Shown here: in pieces, positions 11,230 through 22,055 of the stretch
How positions within the stretch are numbered: position 1 is the stretch's first letter
Layout: each line of letters opens with the position of its first letter
Assembly (NCBI RefSeq): GCF_003265705.1
Contig: NW_020312817.1
Span: 45,759,113-45,823,112, forward strand
DNA from: Callorhinus ursinus
Lineage: Eukaryota > Chordata > Mammalia > Carnivora > Otariidae
Length of the DNA: 64,000 nucleotides
Direction: 5' to 3'
The notes under the pieces: generated by a model
Seen by the model: the letters and a program-made list of their open reading frames with translations, nothing else
The model's database searches: none
Told to the model about the DNA's origin: nothing
Position numbers and translations under genes: made by a program

Positions 11230-12039
11230 GTATATCTCTCCCACTCCAACTCCCAGCGTTGACCACAATCGTGAATTTTCTGTTATCCATTTTCACATTC
11301 CTTTTTATAGGCTGTTTTAACACTTACGTAGATATTCCTAAGCAATATATTATTTGGTTTTGCTCTATTTTTGCTTTAAAATCTCTTACTATATTATTCT
11401 GAGATATGCTTCTTTTGCTCAATAATGTTTAAAATTTATGCATGAACATCTTTTTAAGGTTAAGCCAGGTTGATTCATGTACTAGCAGTCCATTCACTTT
11501 TCCACTGAATAAATACTCAAACTAATTATTTATTCTATTATTGATGGTAACTTTTAATTATTTCAAATTTTTTGTTTTTATTGACATTGCTGCTATGGAC
11601 ATTCTTGTACATTTCACCTGATAATATCTGCAAGATTTTTTTCCTTAGGCATAGACATGAGATGCAATACTTTTTTTTTTTTAGATTTATTTATTTTAGA
11701 GAGAGTGAGAGAGAGAGAAAGAGAGAAAGTGCCTGAACGGGAGGGGCAGAGGGAGAGGAAGAGAGAATCTCAAGCAGACTCTGTACTGAGCATGGTGCCC
11801 AATGTGGGGCTCAATCTCACGATCCTGAGATCACAACCTGAGCCAAAACCAAGAGTTGGATGCTCAATGGACCACGCCACCCAAGAACCCCAATGTGATT
11901 CTTTTTTCTAAGGAATATATATCTAAGTAGAAATACTGGCTTTTATAGCATGAGCATACTCAATTTCAGTATGTAATAATCAAATGTTATCTAGAATGGT
12001 TATAGTAATTTGTACATTTATTAGTAATGTGCAGTTCTC
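11230..12039 (-). mobile_element. Ancient L1 fragment split by a SINE
   Basis: The antisense L1 landmark gacattgctgctatggacat lies near 11585, and the following ggaatatatatctaagtaga...actggct block occurs beyond the SINE at about 11910-11940. The order and spacing show one old L1 interrupted by the SINE at 11671-11891. No coding capacity remains. Confidence 0.6.
11671..11891 (-). mobile_element. CAN-SINE, antisense, older copy
   Basis: Poly-T start, then agatttatttattttagaga, a GA-rich tract, gcagactctgtactgagcat and a diverged tRNA head ending in a ccacccaagaacccc-like motif. Read in reverse this is the complete carnivoran SINE. No convincing target duplication remains, and the head carries several substitutions, so it looks older than the copy at 4772. 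Confidence 0.93.
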
Positions 12040-12300
12040 CCTTGGAATCTGAGCTCACTTCCTAGCTGGTTTTTGCCTGGAGACTGTCTTCATTTCCTTG
12101 CCTCATGAATCTTCCCTACATAGCCACTTACTTCAGTCAAACCAGCAAAGGAAAAAGACTCCTAGCAAAATGAATGTTACAATCTTGTACAACATCATCA
12201 CAGAAGTGACTTGCATGTTCTACGGGTAAGAAGCAAACCACAGACCTTCTCCACACATGGGATAAGTATCAGGAAGCAGGGACCACCATAGTATCTTTTT
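12040..12300 (+). mobile_element. MaLR-type LTR 3' portion
   Basis: The block from agaagtgacttgcatgttct through gggataagtatcaggaagca to gggaccacc resembles the 3' third of an MLT1-class LTR. The 5' part is not recognisable. Recognition only; divergence is high. Confidence 0.45.
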
Positions 12301-13384
12301 AGTTGTTTTAGTTGTTTCAGTCAGGGAAGTTGTTCAGAGCAATACAGTGTTCTAGAAAGGAAGTTGGCATGAGATACACTTGAAGAATCTGTAGAATAAC
12401 TGAGGGTGAGTGGCAGGACTGAAGAAAGCTAAAAAGGTGGAATAAAGTGAGGGAAGCAACCACATTTAAAACCTCCAGTTTGATTTGGCCTTGAGCAGTG
12501 TAAATGTCAAGTGAAAATGCAATTATACATACATTGTTCAAATGGTGCTACTCTCTTTACAGAGTTGCTGTGCCAACTTCCTTCTTACCCTTCTTGAACC
12601 TAATCCATTGTTACAATCATGTAAGTCATGGTTTTTACAAGATTTTCAAATGGTCGGTTTCCTACATGTGCAGAGAAAACACTGCAAAGCCTCAGCTGCT
12701 CATTTCTCCTCTGTCACTTTCACTCATGGGCAAAGTTCTTTAAAATGCATCAGCGCTTTGCCAGCAGTGGAAACTGCATATAAACTGATAATTCAGACAA
12801 AAACAGGCACATGACCAACCCAATTCCCTTTGCCTCAACTATGTATGGTTTTAGCCAAGTAATTTATATTGGTCAAAATAACCAAAAATCACTATTTATC
12901 CTTATGTATATTTACACAGCTTGAAAATAAAACCACCAAACCCAATAATTCCTCTGTCAATGGTTCTACCCCTAGAGGCAAGCTTTTGACCTAGATTTTC
13001 CCAGTGAGACATCCTTAGCAAAATGATAAAGACAGTAACATTTACCTTGTGTCCTATTTCTCTTTCCAACATCCCTCTATCCCATTTTTCTTTGCCTCTG
13101 AGTCACTCATGCATTTTATCCCAGCAGTGTTAAGTTACCGGACCCCCTGTCTTCAGTTATCACAAGAACTTGAATTCCCACTAAGGTGTTAGCTGAAAAT
13201 AAGTTAAAGTGTCATTGCTTCCACTGTATTTAACCAAAAGTAAAAAATAAATGGTCTTTAATAAGACAATTCTGAGCACTATGACTTCCTGGGAGGGAAA
13301 AGGATTACTTTTCTGAGCTCCTTATATTATACCAACTTATTTTTTTATGAAACCAGTGCTAATAACAATAGCTAATGATTTGAG
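12301..13384. other. Unassigned sequence
   Basis: No gene or repeat recognised. Overlapping plus and minus frames of 74-90 codons at 12317-12814 have no recognisable domain. Confidence 0.3.
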
Positions 13385-13605
13385 GCTGCTCACAATGTGC
13401 TAGTCACTGAGCCAAACTCTGTATAGCTTATTTCAATAAATACCTCCAAATGAATGATGAAGTAAGTACTCATCCTCATTTTACAGGTTAGGTAGTTTAA
13501 GCTTAGAGAAGTTAGGTAACTTGCCCCAAGTCACATAGCTAGTAAGTGAAAGAACTAGATAGGAATAACTCCACAACCAGACTCTTAAAACTTGTACTCT
13601 TCTAT
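13385..13605 (-). mobile_element. MIR SINE, antisense
   Basis: Shows cctcattttacaggttaggt, then gcttagagaagttaggtaac, ttgccccaagtcacatagct and agtaagtgaaagaac, the usual antisense MIR order. The 79-codon minus-strand frame at 13481-13720 lies within this repeat and is not a gene. Confidence 0.85.
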
Positions 13606-13664
13606 TGATGGTAAGTAATGTTTTACTGTTGTGGCCATCTATTGTGGGAAGTATCCTCATATCA

Positions 13665-13765
13665 GTACTTTGAAATCTTGTTCCAGACTTTTCCCTAGTT
13701 AACCATTTAAACTTAGCCAAGTTGTTTATGCTTTCTCAGTCCTAGTTTCCCCCTGTGCTAAAGGA
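13665..13765 (+). mobile_element. MIR fragment
   Basis: The ttccagacttttccctagtt stretch, then aacttagccaagttgtttat and ctcagtcctagtttcc resemble the central MIR core in the plus orientation. It sits head to head with the preceding antisense MIR. Confidence 0.45.
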
Positions 13766-13959
13766 GAGAAGCAAGCAAATGAACCATGAATTTCTTCTTT
13801 CATACATAATCCTAGCATATACTGTTATAAATTACCTTTGGTATGGCAGGTGTCAAATCTAAAATATGGGACTGCACTTCTAAATTCATTCACAGAAATG
13901 AGAAAGTGATCATAACCTTATTGAATTGAGAGCAAGATCAAAATCTCCCATTTAAGAGA
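13766..13959. other. Unassigned sequence
   Basis: Short unique stretch; nothing recognised. Confidence 0.3.
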
Positions 13960-14370
13960 GTATTTCTTTGGCTTCTGTGAACATGCCAATTGATATTATT
14001 GCCCATACATTTTGAATTGTTTGGTTTCTTAACTGTTAATTAAAATGTAATTTCATTTGCATAATATAAGACTAGTGTGGTAATTAACACTCTTCTTACT
14101 AATTGCCACCTAATTAACCCTCTTTAGGTGTCTTGGTGTCAGTGCAGCATCTAAATACCATTTTCCTACCTTAGTTGATTCGTGGGGCTGTGATTACCTT
14201 TTATGGCTTATAAAATTTAAAATTAATTGCATTGCTGCTAGAGCTGTGGCTCAACCTTATATCTCAAAAAGGGTCCATTAGGTAATTATTTGATAACTAA
14301 TTAAGTTTTAGCCATCTCACTAAATCAACTTAAAATGCTCCTCTTATAAAATAGATTTAAAGGGTTACAA
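13960..14370. promoter_or_regulatory. Candidate homeodomain-rich conserved noncoding element
   Basis: A repeat-free stretch dense in TAAT-core homeodomain-type sites: gttaattaaaatg (14035), ggtaattaaca (14080), actaattgcc (14098), cctaattaacc (14111), aattaattgcattg (14221) and a paired taattatttgataactaatt (14283). A POU/octamer-like atttgcataat sits near 14057. Such clusters are typical of developmental enhancers, but AT-rich DNA also produces TAAT cores by chance. No transcript or target gene can be named. Confidence 0.3.
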
Positions 14371-16019
14371 GAGACTCCTGAAAGATTAGCCTGAGTCAAC
14401 CTTACTATTCAGGTTGTCTTTTTATGGTTTTTCAAAAACATCTATCCATCATGGTTGAATTCCTATCCTAGGGTTAGAAACCTCTTCTATCCCATTTTAG
14501 AGGCAGAACTTGACAAAGAAAAACTGTCTTATTTTGAACTGAAATTAATGACAACTTCAAGATCTGTTAATGCCCCAGACTTCTTTTATGATCTGCTCTG
14601 GGCTGATTATTCCTGCACTCCCACTTTTATCTCTTTACTGTCCTCTCCCACAGAGGTCTAAGATCAAAGAACCAAGACATGGATACACACCTCCCAGGGA
14701 TGAGTTTGGTTTGCTGGATTAGAGATATCTTAAGATTTCACTGAGTGAATATCAGTGCTGAGCTTTTTGAGCTCAGGGAGTTATCAGTTATCTCAGGGAA
14801 TGCCGATAAATGTTATCAAAAGAAGAAATAATCCTTAATCCCTTGTATTAGAAAGAAATCATTTTAAAAGATGAGAACATCATGAAATCAAACAAATTAT
14901 AACATGTTCAAATTCTAAAAGATGAAGTTCACAGATGTAAATATAGCCCATCAAACTGAAGATATCAGAACTATAACTTAATGTTCAAGTATTCCTCATA
15001 CTCTGAAACCTTTATCAAAGTTCCTATTCATTTTTCTATTAGTAGGCGGCCATTTGTGATAAACTCTGTAAGCCTTTGTTGATTCACTGATTGACTGATT
15101 CAATACATGTTTATTTAGTACCATTATGTTTTGGACATTGTGCTATTCTTTGAGGATACAGTGCTGAAAAATACCTGCTCCCTGAACTCAAAGTTTTGGG
15201 GAAATATTAGGAATCCCAAGAATTAAACAAGTGACTATCAGCTTTGTGAAAGCAGAAGCATAATGTGCTAGCGAGCCAGGTAATGGGAGACTTGTTTAAG
15301 GTCTCACAGCCCAGAGAGAAAGCTAACATGAGAAAATGATATTTAAACTAGGATACAAGTATGAGGATTAATAAATTGGTGGAATTGTGGGTGGTTGCTG
15401 GCAGGTGCTGTAGGGTTAGCACGGGTTTTACAGGCAAAAGGAAAATTAAGGCAACGCTCTGGCCCACAGAGAGACTTGACATAGGTGAAGAGCCTAGAGA
15501 AGCTCAATAAGGCCTCAGAAAAGAGAGCAAGAAGAGAGAGATGGGAAATGGATGTGGAGTGGTATCCAGAACCCCATGACACTGGGCCACCTGAGCCATG
15601 ACTGGACTTAGCCCAAAGTGTTGGGACATCTTTAAAGAATTTTAATTCCTTGTCTAATATGGCTATACCTTTATCTTAAATGAATAGTCTGGGCTGGAAA
15701 GGGGGAATAGAGTGCAGTGACACCTGCTCACTCTTAGTTTCTAGTTAGAGTCTTATCCCAAAAAGTTTCAATTAGTGAAGTGCATCTAAAACTATAATGG
15801 GAGAGAAAGGTCATGCCATCGTTGTAGTTATGAAACTATAATCAGAGGAAATGGAAGAGATTATTTTCAATTGTAACTGAAAGGATTAAATTAAAATATC
15901 ATAAATGTTTGCCTTGAAAAATTGAGGAAGTCTATGAAATTGTAGGTTGCTATTGCTTTTAACATAGTACCCCAAACTATAAGAAAGTCCAATGGGAAAA
16001 AAAAGAGAGAGCAATGCAC
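14371..16019. other. Unassigned unique sequence
   Basis: No gene recognised. The stretch near 15095-15210 (tagtaccattatgttttgga then ttgaggatacagtgctgaaa) has the flavour of a widespread old mammalian repeat, but I cannot name it. Frames of 68-79 codons are unremarkable. Confidence 0.3.
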
Positions 16020-16165
16020 TCTAATATCAATAATAGTATCTCATATTTATGTAGTAATTCATAATCTTCAAAACACCTTCACCTAAGTTATTGGATTTAA
16101 TCATCATAACAACCTTTTCAGGTAGGCAGGATAAATATTCCTATTCCTGTTTTATAGTAAATAAA
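16020..16165 (-). mobile_element. MIR-like fragment, antisense
   Basis: The taatcatcataacaaccttt stretch, then caggtaggcaggataaatat and tcctgttttatagta match the antisense 3' half of MIR. Short and diverged. Confidence 0.6.
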
Positions 16166-16403
16166 TCCATCTTTTGCTTTGGGGAACCACCATACCTATT
16201 CTAAGATATACGGTTTGTGTGGGAATGACCCAATTTCTAGTCTCAGGAGTGGGGCATGATTGATAAAAATCAATAAATATTTCTAACCCTTGTCCATAAT
16301 AATTGGCTCAGGGACAGGCTTGTAAGCTTGTTAGAACCAATGAAATATAAAGATACATTTTCTGAGATTAGTTGTCATTGTTGTTGAGGGGCACAGAGGA
16401 TGA

Positions 16404-16518
16404 GAGGAGGGAGGGAGGGAAGGAGGGAGGGAGGGAGGGAGGGAGGGAAGGAAGGAAGGAAGGAAGGAAGGAAGGAAGGAAGGAAGGAAGGAAGGAAGGA
16501 AGGAAGGAAGGAAGGAAA
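16404..16518 (+). repeat. Compound polypurine microsatellite (GGGA)n-(GGAA)n
   Basis: About 115 bp of uninterrupted purine on the plus strand: a (GGGA)n part to about 16448, then a (GGAA)n run of about 17 units. It reads through as lysine/glycine/glutamate repeats in two frames, which is a composition artefact. Expected to be length-polymorphic. Confidence 0.98.
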
Positions 16519-17864
16519 AGTTGGGGGGAGGAAAGCATCCTCTTTTCTTTGGAGGCTAATGCAGGAGACCCTTTCTCTTTCCTCAGTGAGGAGGTGTGAC
16601 CTGAAATGTAAGGTTTAAACTGCTTTAGCCATTCTTACCAGTCCATAGAAAGTTGCTGCAGACACAGGCAATCAACATATGGAAACTGAAAGTGAAGTTG
16701 AAATGTGGAAGGCTGGATGGGAGAGAAAATTGGGTCTCCAGTGACATTGTTTGAAATGTTGGATTGAATTTTGCCTGGATCCTTGGCTACTTCAGGCCTT
16801 TGCAGTTCTGTAAAAAAAAAAAAAATTTTTTTTTTTTTTTACTATTGGTTAAGCCAGTTTGAATTCAATTTTCTATCACCTTCACCTGAAAGAGGCATAA
16901 GCAATAGACAGTAACCATGGCTAACTGAAACAAAGTGGTGAATATATTAGGATCAGTGCAAAAACAAAAATACCAACCCTAATAATAAAGACAAAAGTTT
17001 ATTCTTCCTCTGAAGTTCAAGAATTTTCAAAATAATCAATCCAGGTCTAGCATAGTGCTCTGGCCAGGGAACCAAGATCCTTTCATCATGCAGAATTCCC
17101 ATTTCAGAGATTACCTTATGGTATAAGATGCTCAATGGAGCTCTAGCATTATGTCTACCTTGTAATCAGTGGGGAAAAGGAAGGAAAAAGAATGCATGTC
17201 CTTTCTTCTTGAGGATACTTTTTGGAATTTGCACACATCACTTCAGCTTACATATCACTGGCCAGAACTTAATCATACAACTTAATCTAGCGCCTAAAGA
17301 ACCTGAGAAATATGAGTTTTATTTTGGATGACAATGTGCCAAACTAAAACTTGGACTACAATTACTATGGAAGAAGAAAAGTACATATAATCTGGGCTAA
17401 AAAAGTACATATAATCAGCAGGCTCAGAGGCAGAAAAATATGAGGAGTTCACAAAACTGAGAGGAAAAGTGGAGGACCCACCATAGAAGAAGGCAACTTT
17501 GGAAGACTAGATGGTAAAATGATAGGATGCTCTCTTAGGAAGGGTGAATGGGATTCAAGCAACACCTCCATCCATGTCTCCCTTGATCAGGAGTCCAAGC
17601 TCTGGGCAAGAGCAGCATATAGGCTGAACTTGGGTCACATACTGGTCTCATGGCTGTGCAGAGGTAAATGAAAGGAGGGATTTGCCTGTTGGGCTTTGAT
17701 GGTAGGAGGTGGCACCTGGGTTTACCATCCCACTGTGACCATACCTAATAAGGGGAAAATCATTCTCCAAGAGAAATGAGGCACTGTTGTATGAGAAAGA
17801 AATGGTTCAAGGCAAATAAATATTAATAACAGCAATAATGATAATAAAAATAATGCAAATTTTC
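16519..17864. other. Unassigned sequence
   Basis: No gene recognised. Includes an A13/T-rich junction at about 16812-16841. Frames of 60-67 codons show no motif. Confidence 0.3.
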
Positions 17865-17965
17865 AGTATAGGCTCAGAAAAGTGAAGTGATATGCCTTGA
17901 GGTAGAGACAGGAATAGAACTCAGCTTTCTCAATATCCAGTCCAGTGCCTTTTCCATTTTTCAAT
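17865..17965 (-). mobile_element. MIR fragment, antisense
   Basis: The ggctcagaaaagtgaagtga stretch, then tgccttgaggtagagacagg, aatagaactcag and a final agtccagtgcctttt match the antisense MIR core and 5' end. Confidence 0.6.
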
Positions 17966-18059
17966 TCCATCTAAACTGTACAAATTCAGAGAGAGTTACA
18001 ATACTACTATTCAAGCTGCTGCTGCTTTAACAGACATTATTTCACTCTAATTTTGTATT

Positions 18060-18148
18060 TTTGCTCTTACAACAGTCCTAGGATACATATAGAACATATA
18101 CCAATATTTTTCTTCAGGTAAGGAGACTGAGGTTTAGAAAGATTAGGT
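18060..18148 (-). mobile_element. MIR, left half, interrupted by L1
   Basis: Antisense MIR sequence (tcttacaacagtcctaggat, then aggagactgaggtttagaaa and gattaggt) that stops exactly where the L1 begins and resumes at 21351 with gattaggtgatttgcaaaag. The two halves read continuously once the L1 and one copy of the duplicated target are removed. Confidence 0.75.
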
Positions 18149-19279
18149 AAAGAGGAATCAGAGATGGCTGCAGAGTAGGAGGACCCTAGGCTCATCTTGT
18201 CCCATGAACACAACTAGATAACTATCAAATCATCCTAAATGCCCCAGAAATCAGCCTGATGACTAACAGAACAAACTCCACAACTGAAGGGAGAGAAGAG
18301 GCCACACTGAAGAAGGTAGGAAGTTTGGAGACGTGGTTTAAGGGAGAAATGGACCACAGGTGCTATAGAGAGGAAAGAACCATGGTTGCAGAGAAGGGCG
18401 AATGAGAGGAACACACAAGGGAATGCACAGGGAGAACTTTCCACAAAGCTGGTGGCTTAGAAAATGAGAAGGGCTAAATTTCCTGAGTTCTTGCAACCAG
18501 TGGTACTTAAAGCCTGGAGTTTTAAAGGTGAGCAGGCTTGGCTGAGATAGAACCTGGAGGGTACTGCCCTGCTCCTGGACAGAAGGCCAGCAAACAAAAC
18601 TGGGGGCAGACAGTGTGGAAACAAGAGATCTGAAAAATGATTGAGGCATATAGCGGGAAGATTATTCCCTATTATAGGAGCACTTCCCTGAGAGGCAGCA
18701 TCTCTCTAGGAACAAAGGAGCTGACCGGTACCATTTCACTCCTGCACCCCTCAACATAAACACAGAGCCACCTGAAGGAAGTAGCTCACTATGGACACTA
18801 GCTGCTTAACTTGCTTATACCAAACCCCACCCCCAGCGCTCTGATGGGACTGCCCTTCTCAGTCAACCTTGCCTCAGTCCCAGTGTGGTGGGCCCTTCTC
18901 CCAGAAGAGCAGCACAAACCCCTGCCCACACTGTTTCCTGACCAGAGGTTCTGCAGGGCCTCAGTTCTGATGGAGCTTGTGTCAAGTCTCAATTCACAAG
19001 CAGACCAGAGCCCACCTCGTTAAGACCCACGACATTCAGGCCAGGGACCAAATACTGCCCACAGCAGGCAAAGAGAGCTTCTGTAGAAGAGTGGTCTGAG
19101 GAATAGAGCAGCCGAAACCTAACAGCAAAGTGCATATAATACACACTGGATATATTCCTTGAAGTGCCAGGCCCTGGGTGCTACATGACCTCTTCTTCAT
19201 AGGCCATTACTTTCATGTGCAGGAGACATAGCTGGCTTTTCTAACACAGAGAAGAAGGCAGAGACTTAGACAAAAATGC

Positions 19280-20090
19280 CAGGATGGAGGAATTTATCCT
19301 AATTGAAAGAACTAAAATAAGGCCATGGCCAGAGACTGAGCCAAAACAGATATAAGTAACATGCCTGATGGGAAAATTTAAAGCAACAATCATATGGATA
19401 CTCACTGGGCTTGAGAAAAGAAAAGAGACCCTTACAACAGACATAAAAGGGTTAAAAAAGAATAAGAGATGAAGAATACAATAAATGAGATTGGAAACAG
19501 GCTTGATGCAATGAATGGCAGGCTGGAAGAAGCAGAGGAACAAATTAGTGACCTAGAAGACAAAATAATGCAAAATAATAAAGCTGTAAAAAAGAGAGGA
19601 AGAATAATTATGTAATAATGAGAACAGACTTAGGGAATTCAGTGACTCTATCAAATATAATAACATTCATATTACAGGAGTCCCAGAAGAAGAAGAGAAA
19701 GGGGGACAGAAAGTTTATTTCAAGAAATAATAGCAGAAAACTTCCCTAATTTGGGGAAGGAAACAGACATCCAGATTCAGGAGGCACAGAGAATTCCCAT
19801 CAAAATCAACAAAAGCAGGCCAACACCAAGACATACTGGAATTAAATATGCAAAATATATCGATAAAGGAAAAATCTTAAAAACAACAAAAGAAGTCCTT
19901 AACTTAAAAGGAAAAACCCATAAGGCTAGCTGGAGATTTCTCAACAGAAGCTTGGCAAGCCGGAAGTGAGTGCTATGATATATTCATAGTGCTGAATGGG
20001 AAAAATCTGCAGCCAAGAATACTCTATCCAGCAAGGCTATCATTCAAAATAGAAAGAGAGACATAGTTTCTTAGACAAGCAAAAACTAAA
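19280..20090 (+). pseudogene. L1 ORF1 remnant, frameshifted
   Basis: Pieces of ORF1p are visible in different frames. At 19751-19969 the frame reads GKETDIQIQEAQRIPIKINK followed by RPTPRH. A neighbouring frame then encodes an LAGDFSTEA...NGKNLQPRILYPARLS block near 19925-20045, as in the C-terminal half of mammalian ORF1p, the RNA-binding chaperone. At least one frameshift separates these, and an early stop lies after SLASRK. Non-functional. Confidence 0.75.
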
Positions 20091-20225
20091 GGAGTTAGTG
20101 ACCACTAAATCAGCTCTGTAAGAAATTAAGGGGGACTCTGTGAGTGCAAAGAACAGACCAAAAGTGACAAAGATAAGAAAAGATCAGAGAAAATCTCCAG
20201 AAACAATGATAAAACAAGTAATAAA

Positions 20226-20480
20226 ATGGCAATAAATAAATATCTATCAATAATTACTTTGAATGTAAATGGACTATCTGCTCCAATCAAAAGACATAGA
20301 GTGTCAGAATGGATAAAAAAAAAAACAAGACCCATCTACATGCTGCCTATAAGAGACTCATTTTAGACTTAAAGACACCTGCAGTTTGAAAGTGAGGGGG
20401 TAGAGAAACATTTATCACACAAATGGATGTCAAAAGAAAGTTGGAGCAGCACTACTTAATATAGGACAAAATAGACTTTT
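20226..20480 (+). pseudogene. L1 ORF2 start (endonuclease) remnant
   Basis: ATG at 20226 starts a frame with the TLNVNGL motif of the L1 endonuclease N-terminus, followed by IKRHRVSEWIKK. Stop codons soon appear, and the frame is cut by the switch to inverted sequence at about 20480. Confidence 0.7.
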
Positions 20481-21350
20481 TTGTTCTTGTATTGGTTTTA
20501 TCCTGCTTTGGTATCAGGGTAGTACTGGCCTCATGGAATGATTTTGAATGTGTTCTTTCTATTCTATTATTTGTAAGATTTTGATGAAGATTGTCATTTT
20601 TTTAAATGTCTGGTAGAATTCACCAATGAAACCATGTGGTTTTGGGCTTTTCTGTGGTGGGAGTTTTGATTCCTAATTTAACTTTCATTCTTGTTATTGG
20701 TCACAGAAGATCTCCTATTTCTTGGATTCAAGATTCATGATTCAATCATGGTATCTTGTCCGTTTTTAGAAATTAATTTTTCCCTAAGTTACCTGATTTG
20801 TTAGTATATAATTGTTTAGAGTAATCTGTTGTCATACTATGTATTTCCTTTTTTTCATACTAGGTATTTCTATGGTTATTTGTTGTATTGTTTTCCATTT
20901 CTCCTTTGGTTTTTGAGTCTTTTCTCCTTTTTTTTCTTAGTTAAAGCATTGTCAATTTTGTTTATTTTTTTAAATTGGTCATTACTTTCAATGCTATGTT
21001 ATTGTTTATTCTGGTCTCTATTTTATTTATTTCTGATTTTTCTTTGTTATTTCTTTCATCTACAGAATTGCAGCTAAGTTTCTTCTTTTTCTAGTTCCTT
21101 GTGGTGTAATGTTGTTTATTTGAACTTTTTTTCTTCATACAAGCATTTATAGTATAAATTTCAATCTAACTGCTTTTGCTGAATTCCATAGGTTTTGGAA
21201 TATTCTGTTTTCTTTTTCTTTTGTTCTGAGGCATACTTTGATTTGCTGTTTGATTTCTTATTTGGCCCACTGCAGTGTGGCCCACAAATTTTTTTCCATT
21301 GTAAAAAAAATTTTAAATTTAAAATATTAAAAAAGATATATTAAAAAAAA

Positions 21351-21420
21351 GATTAGGTGATTTGCAAAAGGACTTGAACCTAGATCTTCTGATTACTATT
21401 TCAGCGTTTGTTATACTAGG
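21351..21420 (-). mobile_element. MIR, right half after L1 insertion
   Basis: Continues the MIR interrupted at 18148 with gattaggtgatttgcaaaag, then gacttgaacctagatcttct, in the antisense MIR order. It is joined directly to a MER5A copy. Confidence 0.75.
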
Positions 21421-21423
21421 ATA

Positions 21424-21640
21424 GTGGTTCTCAACCTAGGGTGATTTTCTACCCCATCCCACCCCTACAGGGTTATCTTGCAATATATAGAGACATTTTG
21501 GTTGTCACAACTGGTTGAGAGATGCTGCTAGCATTGAGTGGGTAGAGACAACAGACGTTGCTAAATATCAGTTTAGCAAAATGTACAGCACAGTATCCTG
21601 TAACAAAATGTAAATAATGCCAAAGTTAAGAAACCCCGTA
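21424..21640 (+). mobile_element. MER5A hAT-Charlie DNA transposon relic
   Basis: Starts with agtggttctcaacctagggt and ends with a ttaagaaaccccg-like complementary end, with gacattttggttgtcacaac and gtgggtagagacaacagacg between them, the MER5A order. An 8-bp near-duplication (tactagga before, tactagca after) fits hAT target duplication. Non-autonomous; no coding sequence. Confidence 0.88.
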
Positions 21641-21861
21641 CTAGCACAATGGAAGAAAGAATATTCATATTCAGACAACTTCCAGCCCAGACAGGCTAGT
21701 CTAGTTCTCTCTAATGGGTAAGGGGGACAGTTTAGCAAGTATCTGATCCCATAAAGTGGCACTCCAATTCAAGCTCTGTTGCCCCAGGTGCCTGGGGCAG
21801 CTCTACTACATCAGTATAGAATCATGTCTTTTTCACCTCCTATGAGTACATAACATAGTTA

Positions 21862-22055
21862 GGCCTGGATATAAGTGCTGGCTCTGACAGTCACTAAACA
21901 TGTAAACTTGAATTAGTTATAAACCTTCCAAGCTTCACTGGTTTAACCTATAAAATGGAAATAATGTTTACCTACCTCAGAGATGCCATGAAGATTAAAT
22001 TAAATATAGCCTGTAAAGCATCTGACACATAGAAACTTGTTATTAAAAGTTAGAT
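21862..22055 (+). mobile_element. MIR SINE
   Basis: Shows tgctggctctgacagtcact, a gtttaacctataaaatggaa block, taatgtttacctacctcaga and gaagattaaat in MIR order, ending with an acacatagaaac 3' block. Confidence 0.8.

Larger units (their letters stand above)
18149..21347 (+). mobile_element. Older L1 with inverted downstream segment
   Basis: From 18149 the sequence reads as L1 in sense: 5' leader (agatggctgcagagtaggag onward), broken ORF1 (about 19280-20090), and the start of ORF2 at 20226 with an ITLNVNGLSAPIKRHR endonuclease-type start. At about 20480 it switches to antisense ORF2 middle sequence (ttggttttatcctgctttgg onward) until about 21300, followed by a 47-bp A-rich tail. The target repeat aaagattaggt (18138-18148 and 21348-21358) flanks it. 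The 3' half of ORF2 and the 3' UTR are absent. Confidence 0.85.

Noticed and set aside
16372..16618. Lysine/glycine/glutamate repeat proteins
   Set aside because: Translation of the GGGA/GGAA microsatellite in two frames.
17705..17725. Possible CTCF site (ggaggtggcacctggg)
   Set aside because: Matches only part of the CTCF core and lacks the G-rich remainder; too weak to report.
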